NCBI GenBank assembly: GCA_016789365.1
Contig: JAEURH010000014.1
Coordinates: forward strand, 1-47,469
Direction: 5' to 3'
Source of the DNA: Anaerolineales bacterium
Lineage (GTDB): Bacteria; Chloroflexota; Anaerolineae; Anaerolineales; Villigracilaceae
DNA: 47,469 bases
The first letter of the stretch is position 1. Every line of letters starts with the position of its first letter. The notes below the pieces were generated by a model. That model saw only the letters and a program-made list of their open reading frames with translations. It was not told the origin of the DNA and made no database searches. The position numbers and the translations under genes were made by a program. Shown here in pieces: positions 41,281-47,469 of this stretch.

Positions 41281-42000
41281 TTAACTTTGCTTCCTCAAAT
41301 AAAAAGGATACCCAAAAAATAAAATTATTGCAAATGCAAACCATTGCATTGCATATTCAAAATGAGGTCCTTCGGTTAATGTAATCGTTGGTTGATACGC
41401 AATGGGCGGCGTTGTATCATCTTCATCCACATTGGGTTGGATAAAAATATTTAATATCGGATATGAAATCTGCGCGGACATTTTTTCTACATCAAGATTA
41501 TTCCACACTTCAAGCTTTGTGCCATCAAGTGGCAACGCATCTGCGACTCCACCGATGGCTGGTTTGCTCTGCCCCAGCCGAATCAACCCTTGAACAGTAA
41601 CTTCGCCAACTTCGTCATAGAGTCGCCAATCGCTGTCAACGGGAATCCAGCCGCGGTTGACCAAAACAGCCCCCCCATCAAAAAGAAGCGGGGTAATTAA
41701 ATGATAGCCATATTGATTGTCATAAACTTGATTTCGCAGGGCAATCTGATTTTCAAAATCATATTCACCAGTGACAATTACCTTACGCCATTCCATTGAT
41801 TCAATATTATCTGGAATTTCATTGTTTAAGTTTAATATTTCTTCGGCACGCATTGATTCAACTTGCGAATTAAAGGCACGCCTTTGTTCAAGCCTATCCA
41901 ATTGCCAGATGCCAAGCCGAACACAAACTGCCGCGCCGATTAAAACCAAAATGGTTGTGAGCAACCATTTTTTTGAAAACATATTACGAAACAGATTCAT
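41281..42000 (-). CDS. SURF1-family cytochrome oxidase assembly protein
   Basis: Helps insert heme a/a3 into oxidase subunit I. The 239 residues show the SURF1 plan: one N-terminal helix (WLLTTILVLIGAAVCVRLGIWQLDRLEQRR), a soluble extracytoplasmic domain with GEYDFENQIALRNQ, YGYHLITPLLF and VLVNRGWIP, and a C-terminal helix with HFEYAMQWFAFAIILFFGYPFYLRK. Overlaps the upstream cupredoxin-like gene by 17 bases, so it is in the same operon with SCO1 and the CtaA/CtaB fusion. Confidence 0.93.
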   Translation of the reverse strand: MNLFRNMFSKKWLLTTILVLIGAAVCVRLGIWQLDRLEQRRAFNSQVESMRAEEILNLNNEIPDNIESMEWRKVIVTGEYDFENQIALRNQVYDNQYGYHLITPLLFDGGAVLVNRGWIPVDSDWRLYDEVGEVTVQGLIRLGQSKPAIGGVADALPLDGTKLEVWNNLDVEKMSAQISYPILNIFIQPNVDEDDTTPPIAYQPTITLTEGPHFEYAMQWFAFAIILFFGYPFYLRKQS

Positions 42001-42475
42001 CTTTTTTCTTTTTTACAATCAAACCGCTATACACTGCGAAAAGTGTGCCAAGCGGAAAGCCCGCATAAAAATATCCGCGTAGGCGCGTCCACCATGTCAC
42101 AGGTTCTTGTACTGTGATGTCTAAAAAATTAGTAGATTGAAACGAGCATTCCATAGTCATATTTTCAACAGACTCTAATTTCAAACTAGCCGATGATTTT
42201 GCAGGAATGTATAACAAACCAAGTTGGTGATTTTCACTATCTTCATTAATGACGCGCAATATATCGCCAACAACAAAACGCATGTCTTGCGGAATAGTTG
42301 GCGGAGCATCACCTTGACGAATTAATTCGGCTGTGCCAGCAGGGATGATTAACTCAATTGTTTTTGGCGCACGATTTTCTCGTTGCAAAGAAAGATAAGC
42401 GATTTCAGTCGTCACTGCGCCGAAAATAACTCCTAAAACAAAAGCAAACAAAATTCGAGGGATGCTGTAATTCAT
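41984..42475 (-). CDS. Membrane-anchored cupredoxin-like protein with incomplete copper site
   Basis: A 163-residue protein with helices at both ends (about residues 7-28 and 133-152) and a central beta-rich extracytoplasmic domain. IELIIPAGTAELI, VVGDILRVINEDSENHQLGLLYI and MTMECSFQSTNFLDITVQ follow the strand order of a cupredoxin. A His (ENHQLG) and a Cys (MECSF) match two copper ligands, but the His and Met that normally follow the Cys are missing. Between SCO1 (four-base ATGA overlap) and SURF1, it is probably an oxidase assembly factor or a remnant of a copper carrier. Family assignment is by pattern only. Confidence 0.65.
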   Translation of the reverse strand: MNYSIPRILFAFVLGVIFGAVTTEIAYLSLQRENRAPKTIELIIPAGTAELIRQGDAPPTIPQDMRFVVGDILRVINEDSENHQLGLLYIPAKSSASLKLESVENMTMECSFQSTNFLDITVQEPVTWWTRLRGYFYAGFPLGTLFAVYSGLIVKKKKDESVS

Positions 42476-43083
42476 TTTGCTTCATCCAATAAAAGTTTAA
42501 TATCGAAGACCACATCTTGATATGGCGTGCCATAGGCATACGATAATCTTAAGTTGCCATCTAAATCAACCAAATACAAACGGACTGTGTGATTAATGAT
42601 TGTGCCTAACGCGGTGGATTGATTGGTCACTTCACGAAAAATGCCATAACCCTGCCAAATGGGTTGGAGTTCTGCTTGTGCGCCACTTAAGCCGATAAAA
42701 TTTGTATTAAAGCGGCTGACATATTCTTGAATTTTTTGGGGCGTATCTTTTTCAGGGTCAACCGTGATAAATAAAACTTGCACGTTTTCTGCATCTGAGC
42801 CGAGTGTATCCATCAACAATTTCATTTCGGCTAAAGTAGTCGGGCAAAAATCAGGGCAAGAAGTGTAACCAAAAAATATTAAGTGAACTTTGCCTTTTCC
42901 ATCACTTAAGCGAAATTCAGAACCATCTGCTTTTGTTAAATCAATTTCAGGTGCAAGTGGAAACGGCTCTGCATAACTTGTTCCGCGAAAAGCAGGTGGT
43001 TGTGCAAAAAAAATAGAGAAGATTGCACCCATTGCAAGCAAAACAAGAATACCAAGCCCTGTCCACAATAAATTTTTATTCAT
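42472..43083 (-). CDS. SCO1/SenC copper chaperone
   Basis: Delivers copper to the CuA site of oxidase subunit II or reduces its cysteines. The 203-residue protein has one N-terminal anchor helix and a thioredoxin-like domain with the copper ligands C76 and C80 (SCPDFCP) and H165 (IINHTVRLYLVD). FFGYTSCPDFCPTTLAEM and FITVDPEKDTP are diagnostic. I use the ATG at 43083 because GGAG lies seven bases upstream; the frame continues to a TTG at 43116. It starts a four-gene assembly operon. Confidence 0.95.
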   Translation of the reverse strand: MNKNLLWTGLGILVLLAMGAIFSIFFAQPPAFRGTSYAEPFPLAPEIDLTKADGSEFRLSDGKGKVHLIFFGYTSCPDFCPTTLAEMKLLMDTLGSDAENVQVLFITVDPEKDTPQKIQEYVSRFNTNFIGLSGAQAELQPIWQGYGIFREVTNQSTALGTIINHTVRLYLVDLDGNLRLSYAYGTPYQDVVFDIKLLLDEAK

Positions 43084-43146
43084 GTAGAACTCCGAGATTC
43101 TGCACCACAAGAACAATTATGTGTCTCAGAATGACCTATTATTTAT

Positions 43147-43176
43147 AAAAAAATCCGCCGCCTCACGGCGGCGGAT
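43147..43176 (-). terminator. Intrinsic terminator of the oxidase structural operon
   Basis: On the minus strand ATCCGCCGCC and GGCGGCGGAT (43176-43153) form a perfect 10-bp GC-rich stem with a four-base loop and are followed by seven T residues. It lies just after the CoxIV-CoxIII stop (43184) and separates the oxidase genes from the assembly genes. Confidence 0.93.
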
Positions 43177-43183
43177 AATCTTT

Positions 43184-43978
43184 TTAGTGTGCGCTCACAG
43201 CCGTGCCAATCAAATACAAGGCAGGGTAGAAGAAAATCCACACCAAATCTACAAAGTGCCAATACACGGCGGCGGCTTCCACGCCCCAATGTTTTTCAGC
43301 AGTGTAAACTCCCTTGCGAGCATTATTCCAGACAACTGCTAAGAAGATTAAACCTGTGAAGACGTGGAATGCGTGCATACCCGTCATCATATAAAACACG
43401 CCTCCCACTGGACCTGTAACTGGGTTGCCGAAGTCAGCAGTTAGCCCTTCGTGAGCCGCGATTCGCCATTCGAGTAATACTACACCCAAAAGGAATCCTA
43501 GCCCTAAAACAAAGGTGATAACCGTGTTACGCATGAAGCCTTTCACGTCACCATGCGCCATTTGCATTTCACCGCGATTCATAAAGAAGGATGAAACCAA
43601 AAGGACAGCAGTAACGCCTAAACCTAATGCTTGGTTAAGTTCAGGGCGAGTCAAGCCGAGTAAGTTAGAACGCATCACTAACAACCCAGCGAAGACGAAG
43701 CTATCCGAAAGCAGAAACAGCCATAAGCCGAGTCGATTCGTCACTGTCTTATAAGCATAAGAATCGTGATTGGTATCGGTATCTGTTTCATTAAGTTTGT
43801 AAATGTGCATAAAGTAATACAAAACCAATGCACCTTTGATAATCGCAACGATAATTAACAATGGAACAGCATCAAATAAGACTGCAACAAAGTATTCTAA
43901 AACGGTCAATGCGGCTAAATAAATTGCAATGATTACGCCCTGCATGAGCGCGGCAGATTTAGTTTGTGAATGGGACAT
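43184..43978 (-). CDS. ctaE: Cytochrome c oxidase subunit IV-III fusion
   Basis: A 264-residue membrane protein. Residues about 12-62 (VIIAIYLAALTVLEYFVAVL, then VPLLIIVAIIKGALVLYYFMHIY) match the small bacterial subunit IV (CtaF/CoxD), including the FMH at the end of its second helix. Residues about 80-260 are subunit III: RLGLWLFLLSDSFVFAGLL, GMHAFHVFTGLIFLAVVW and EAAAVYWHFVDLVWIFFYPALYL. Subunit III has the shortened five-helix form. The usual separate subunit IV gene is absent from the operon, which supports a real fusion. Follows subunit I by 23 bases. Confidence 0.9.
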   Translation of the reverse strand: MSHSQTKSAALMQGVIIAIYLAALTVLEYFVAVLFDAVPLLIIVAIIKGALVLYYFMHIYKLNETDTDTNHDSYAYKTVTNRLGLWLFLLSDSFVFAGLLVMRSNLLGLTRPELNQALGLGVTAVLLVSSFFMNRGEMQMAHGDVKGFMRNTVITFVLGLGFLLGVVLLEWRIAAHEGLTADFGNPVTGPVGGVFYMMTGMHAFHVFTGLIFLAVVWNNARKGVYTAEKHWGVEAAAVYWHFVDLVWIFFYPALYLIGTAVSAH

Positions 43979-44001
43979 CTAGTTTGCTCCTCACCTTGTG
44001 A

Positions 44002-45900
44002 TTAATGTTTGCTCTTGCCTGCTTTAGCAGGCTTAACAAATCGGATATATGGCGCGTCTTTCAAACCGTAATCATAAGGTTCGCCAACCACTTCAAGCGG
44101 TGTTGGGTAGTTATGTAATGACATTGGTGAAGGTACTTGCCATTCGGGTGAACGTGATTCCCAAACATTGCCTTCGGCTTTTTCGCCATTTTTGATGCTA
44201 TAGAAAAAGTTGATAAAGAAAATCAACACAGAAAGCGCAATTAAGAACGCGCCAATGGTTAAGATAAGATGTGCGGTATCAATTCCAAGGGCGGGGTCAT
44301 AATCTGCAATACGGCGACGCATACCAAGTAAACCGACATACATCATGCCGAATGTCAACACGAAGAATGACGGGGTCATTAACCAAAAGTGGACTTTACC
44401 CCAAAATTCATTCATGCGCCTGCCTGTGGCTTTGGGGAACCAATAATAAATTGCGGCGAAGAATGGGAATACAAATCCGCCGAAGATGGTATCGTGAAAA
44501 TGCCCAACGACAAAGTATGTGTCATGTAAATGCAAATCAGTTGACACCGTAGCATGAGGCGGTCCAGAAAGACCTCCCATCAAGAAGACGATAATCGCAC
44601 CTAAGACGAATAACATCGGGGTTGGGGTAGAAATCTTGCCTTTCCACATCGTTGCTACCCATGAGAAGAACTTTACGCCTGTCGGCACGGATACAAGTAA
44701 GGTGCTATACATAAATGGCACGCGCAAATATTCGTTCATGCCTGAGGTGAACATGTGATGCGCCCACACCACGAAACCCACGAGCGCGATACCGATGGAA
44801 GACATCGCAATCCAACGATAGCCATATAAAGGTTTACGGACAAAAACGGGTAGTAATTCTGAAATCACACCTAAGCCCGGCAAAATGAACACATACACAG
44901 CGGGATGTGAATAGAACCAGAATAAATGTTGGAAGAGAATTGGATTACCACCTTTGGATGGGTCAAAGAAGCCCATGCCAAAGAGGCGTTGGAACATGAC
45001 CAATTGAAATGCTAAGCCGATGAATTGGGTAGCGGTCATGGCGATAATGGAAGTGGCTAAACCCGCCCAAACGAAAATTGGCATTTTCATGGCTGTCATG
45101 CCTTTGGCGCGCATTCGTAAAACTGTGACTACTACATTTAATGCACCTAAGATAGATGACCAACCTGCCACAAACACGCCCATGAAGAACATTTGCATAC
45201 CGACAGGGGCACGCGCTGAAAGCGGAGGATAACCCGTCCAACCAGTATCAAAGCCACCGAGGAAAAGGCTGGAGATTAAGGTCACTGCCGCAGGAACAGC
45301 AATCCAGTATGAGAAAGCGTTGAGGCGTGGGAAGGACATATCCGCCGCGCCGATTAACAAAGGCACTGCATAGTTGATGATTCCAGAAACGCCAAGCAAA
45401 ATCGAGATAATCATCACAATGCCATGCAATGACATGAGTGTGTTGTAAAGTTGCGGTCCGTTTTGACCGAAGAGTTGTAATTCGGTGGTGAGGAATTGGA
45501 GTTGTGAAGCGGCGAGTTCAGCACGGAAAATCAAGGCGAATGTACCGCCGATGGCAATTAATGCTAATGAGATTAATGTATATTGAATACCAATCACTTT
45601 ATGGTCAAAAGATACATTTACATATTTTTCCCAGCCGTGCCAGTGTTCTTCGTGATTGTCGTGGGTATCAATACCACGCGCCCACTTAATCCAATCATCA
45701 GTGACACCACAGCCAACAAGAAAGGATAGTGCGCCGATAAAAGAGCCTAATACCCAAGCAGGTTCAGTGAAAAAGAAAGTATCGGTTGTGCTTAAGCCCA
45801 TTAATGCGCGAATGCCAGTGACAAGACCTGCTCCGATAAAGAAGCCAATCACTTGCCAAACCAAGCCTTTGAATAATGCGCTTGTAAAAAATTTCTTCAT
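44002..45900 (-). CDS. ctaD: Cytochrome c oxidase subunit I, A2-type
   Basis: Catalytic heme-copper subunit, 632 residues. Ligands visible: H159 (low-spin heme), H332 and Y336 in YSHPAVY (CuB and the cross-linked Tyr), H381-H382 (CuB), H467 (heme a3) and H469 (low-spin heme) in HDTYFVVGHFHD. The YSHP sequence, with no Glu before the Val, places it in the A2 group of heme-copper oxidases. The N-terminal 95 residues form an extra two-helix extension (GLVWQVIGFFIGAGLVTGI and WVLGSFIGALSFLVGCGV) before the usual first helix. The start at 45900 has GAGG eight bases upstream; an ATG two codons earlier is too close to it. Confidence 0.95.
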   Translation of the reverse strand: MKKFFTSALFKGLVWQVIGFFIGAGLVTGIRALMGLSTTDTFFFTEPAWVLGSFIGALSFLVGCGVTDDWIKWARGIDTHDNHEEHWHGWEKYVNVSFDHKVIGIQYTLISLALIAIGGTFALIFRAELAASQLQFLTTELQLFGQNGPQLYNTLMSLHGIVMIISILLGVSGIINYAVPLLIGAADMSFPRLNAFSYWIAVPAAVTLISSLFLGGFDTGWTGYPPLSARAPVGMQMFFMGVFVAGWSSILGALNVVVTVLRMRAKGMTAMKMPIFVWAGLATSIIAMTATQFIGLAFQLVMFQRLFGMGFFDPSKGGNPILFQHLFWFYSHPAVYVFILPGLGVISELLPVFVRKPLYGYRWIAMSSIGIALVGFVVWAHHMFTSGMNEYLRVPFMYSTLLVSVPTGVKFFSWVATMWKGKISTPTPMLFVLGAIIVFLMGGLSGPPHATVSTDLHLHDTYFVVGHFHDTIFGGFVFPFFAAIYYWFPKATGRRMNEFWGKVHFWLMTPSFFVLTFGMMYVGLLGMRRRIADYDPALGIDTAHLILTIGAFLIALSVLIFFINFFYSIKNGEKAEGNVWESRSPEWQVPSPMSLHNYPTPLEVVGEPYDYGLKDAPYIRFVKPAKAGKSKH

Positions 45901-45911
45901 AATCATTTCCT

Positions 45912-46931
45912 CTATTTCAGAGTCTTTATATATGCAATGATGTTTGCAATTTCTTCATCAGTGAAAACAAAAGCAGGCATTACAGAAGGTGAAGTGAAGC
46001 CTGCCACAATTTTTGCATTTGGGTTCAAAATAGATTCGGCTAAGTACGCTTCATCTACAAGGATAGTTGAGCCATCGTTTAAGTTTTCTTGTTTGCCGAA
46101 TAAATTAAACCAAGTAGGACCTGTACCCGGTGTACCATCTAATGAGTGACAGCCGAGGCATCCGTTTCGGACGGCGAGAATTCTGCCTTGCCCTTCTGGA
46201 GTTTGAGCCAATTGTTTGGCAATTTCAGTTTGTTCAACAATCCAAGCGTCATAGTCTGCTTGTGTGCTGACGATGACTGCATTTTCCATATAAGCATGAG
46301 ATGTGCCACATAGTTCGGCACAACGTACTTTATAGTCACCAATTAGTGAGGGTGTAACCCGATAATCGGTGATGCGACCAGGCACCACATCTTGTTTGAG
46401 GCGGAATTCAGGCACCCAGAAGGAGTGAAGCACATCTGCCGAAGTCATCTTCAAAACAACTTGTCTATCCACTGGCAAATGCAGTTCATCGCTGACAATT
46501 CCGTATTCAGGATATTCAAACGTCCAAGCAAATTGTGCACCACGCACGTTGATGACAAGGGCTTGTGGGTCAACACGGTTTACTTCACCAAGTGACCAAC
46601 CACCTAAGTAAGAAAAGATAACTACTATAAATAGTGGAATCACTGTCCAAGCGATTTCAAGCGTGGTGTTGCCTTCCATGTGTTCGCCATCTTTCATTTC
46701 GCCTTTCTTTTGACGAAAGGCAATCAGGCTGTATAGCATGGGTACAACGATTAATGCAAACAAAAAGGAAATGACTATCATTTCCCAGTGCCACAATTGG
46801 TCAATAGAAGCCGATTGTGCGCTTGCGGCAACAGGATGTTGTTGCTTCGCAAGCCCGGCAACATCCAAGCCTAAATAAGTGAGAACGGTCGTCACAATGA
46901 CCAGAATCCCCACAATCACAAAATGTTGCAT
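45912..46931 (-). CDS. ctaC: Cytochrome c oxidase subunit II with fused cytochrome c (caa3 type)
   Basis: Electron entry subunit, 339 residues. Two membrane helices (about residues 4-22 and 50-72, with a third hydrophobic stretch 92-112) are followed by the cupredoxin domain with the CuA ligands H169, C204, E206, C208, H212 and M215 (CAELCGTSHAYM). The C-terminal domain is a mono-heme cytochrome c with C258-x-x-C261-H262 and axial M318. This identifies a caa3-type oxidase that takes electrons from its own cytochrome domain. The ATG at 46931 has AGGAGA at good spacing. First gene of the ctaC-ctaD-ctaE operon. Confidence 0.96.
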   Translation of the reverse strand: MQHFVIVGILVIVTTVLTYLGLDVAGLAKQQHPVAASAQSASIDQLWHWEMIVISFLFALIVVPMLYSLIAFRQKKGEMKDGEHMEGNTTLEIAWTVIPLFIVVIFSYLGGWSLGEVNRVDPQALVINVRGAQFAWTFEYPEYGIVSDELHLPVDRQVVLKMTSADVLHSFWVPEFRLKQDVVPGRITDYRVTPSLIGDYKVRCAELCGTSHAYMENAVIVSTQADYDAWIVEQTEIAKQLAQTPEGQGRILAVRNGCLGCHSLDGTPGTGPTWFNLFGKQENLNDGSTILVDEAYLAESILNPNAKIVAGFTSPSVMPAFVFTDEEIANIIAYIKTLK

Positions 46932-46984
46932 AGACTCTCTCCTGAAAAGATTCAAACGGGGCAAGCCCGATTCTTGATTGTATC

Positions 46985-47021
46985 AAATTGAGTTATGAAT
47001 TTGTGTACTTTGTCTCAATTT
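46985..47021 (-). other. Hairpin in the ctaC leader
   Basis: AAATTGAG (minus 47021-47014) pairs with CTCAATTT (46992-46985) in the 95-base leader of the oxidase operon. A second small GC hairpin (CGGG/CCCG) follows near 46955-46970. A regulatory role is possible but unproven. Confidence 0.4.
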
Positions 47022-47031
47022 TCACAAGCCG

Positions 47032-47060
47032 ATTATAACAAACTCCAACCTACTTGTCAC
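47032..47060 (-). promoter_or_regulatory. Promoter of the ctaC-ctaD-ctaE operon
   Basis: GTGACA (47060-47055), a 17-base spacer and a perfect TATAAT (47037-47032) on the minus strand. Start near 47025, leader about 95 bases. Confidence 0.75.
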
Positions 47061-47113
47061 TAGGGTTCAAGCAGGTTGCACAAGTACTCTCAATTTTGGT
47101 TAACAAATGAACA

Positions 47114-47152
47114 AAATCTCTGTCGCTGATAAAAAATCATTAACAGAGATTT
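47114..47152 (-). terminator. Probable terminator of the peroxiredoxin gene
   Basis: AAATCTCTGT and ACAGAGATTT (47114-47123 and 47143-47152) form a 10-bp stem with a 19-base loop containing a T6 tract; the minus-strand 3' side continues ATTTTGTT. It is 12 bases after the bcp stop. Confidence 0.6.
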
Positions 47153-47164
47153 GAATTACACAAA

Positions 47165-47469
47165 TTATTTTAATCCGAGGTCTGCTAGCAATTGATTGCT
47201 ATGTTCGGATGGGCGAACATTTTCGTACACTTTTTTAATATTGCCATTTTCATCAATTAAAAATGTAGTTCGTAACACACCTTCATATTCTTTGCCTAAA
47301 AATTTTTTCGGTCCCCAAACACCGTATAAATCACAAACTACATGCCCTTCATCGGCTAATAATGGAAATTGCAACTGAAATTTTTTCTTAAACTTAACAT
47401 GCGACTCAACATCATCAGGGCTCACACCTAAAATCACCACACCTGCTTTTTCGTAAGCAGAATAATCAT
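47165..47469 (-). CDS. bcp: Peroxiredoxin Bcp/PrxQ, C-terminal part (cut by window edge)
   Basis: Thiol peroxidase of the Bcp/PrxQ group; only the last 101 codons are in the window and the frame continues past the right edge. Visible blocks are VILGVSPDDVESHVKFKKKF, FPLLADEGHVVCDLYGVWGP, VLRTTFLIDENGNIKKVY. These match the E. coli Bcp C-terminal half closely. The peroxidatic Cys lies in the missing N-terminal part. A GTG at 47440 is internal, not the real start. Confidence 0.93.
   Translation of the reverse strand, partial: DYSAYEKAGVVILGVSPDDVESHVKFKKKFQLQFPLLADEGHVVCDLYGVWGPKKFLGKEYEGVLRTTFLIDENGNIKKVYENVRPSEHSNQLLADLGLK

Overview
The window looks like a chromosomal segment of a Chloroflexota bacterium, most likely class Anaerolineae (inference from gene content and style; no taxonomic search was possible). 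The pointers are an AT-leaning genome with tRNAs lacking an encoded CCA, several very large multi-GAF signalling proteins, lipoproteins with Thr/Pro-rich stretches, a GldA/GldF/GldG-type ABC operon with a DUF4340 partner, and a caa3-type oxidase cluster with fused subunits. I see no phage, plasmid, insertion sequence, CRISPR array or rRNA gene. Both ends are cut inside genes: rpoB on the left and a bcp/PrxQ peroxiredoxin on the right.

Layout. 1-2214: 5' part of rpoB (minus strand, own promoter), then a Phe-Gly-Cys tRNA cluster with a consensus promoter and terminator. 2288-5491: a PAS/GAF/HD-GYP c-di-GMP phosphodiesterase. 5556-7195: tyrS preceded by a leader that encodes a 15-residue peptide with three consecutive Tyr codons, alternative hairpins and an intrinsic terminator. 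I read this as a trp-type ribosome-mediated attenuator, and it is the most interesting element here. 7195-14158: a lipoprotein, a TIGR01777-type epimerase, an HNH protein, an RNase Z-like hydrolase, an ABC exporter whose permease carries a SpoIIM-like tail, lgt and a CDP-alcohol phosphatidyltransferase. 14242-20548: ftsK, a 7TM-GAF-HTH regulator, a GNAT protein, a membrane protein with an Ig-like ectodomain and a purine nucleoside phosphorylase. 20683-23853: a second, differently built GAF/HD-GYP protein. 23854-31791: ltaE, rluD, lspA, alr, a GNAT protein, a DUF1761 protein, a FemAB/CelD-like acetyltransferase, a cystathionine beta-synthase and a lipoprotein. 32246-36205: a GldA/F/G-DUF4340 operon. 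36366-37583: the primary sigma factor. 37612-39924: two divergent GT-C-like membrane proteins whose start codons overlap. 39917-46931: cytochrome oxidase assembly genes (CtaA-half/CtaB fusion, SURF1, degenerate cupredoxin, SCO1) and the oxidase itself (CoxIV-CoxIII fusion, A2-type subunit I, subunit II with a cytochrome c domain).

How the genes fit together. Lgt and LspA act in sequence on prolipoproteins, and two lipoprotein precursors are encoded nearby. SCO1, SURF1 and the heme O synthase fusion would mature the caa3 oxidase encoded just upstream. The two HD-GYP proteins and the GAF-HTH protein suggest heavy use of GAF sensing.

The intergenic gaps carry several families of palindromic repeats, some in more than one copy. 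Two gaps longer than 300 bp (6765-7194 and 31792-32245) consist almost entirely of such repeats plus promoters and, in the first, the tyrS leader.
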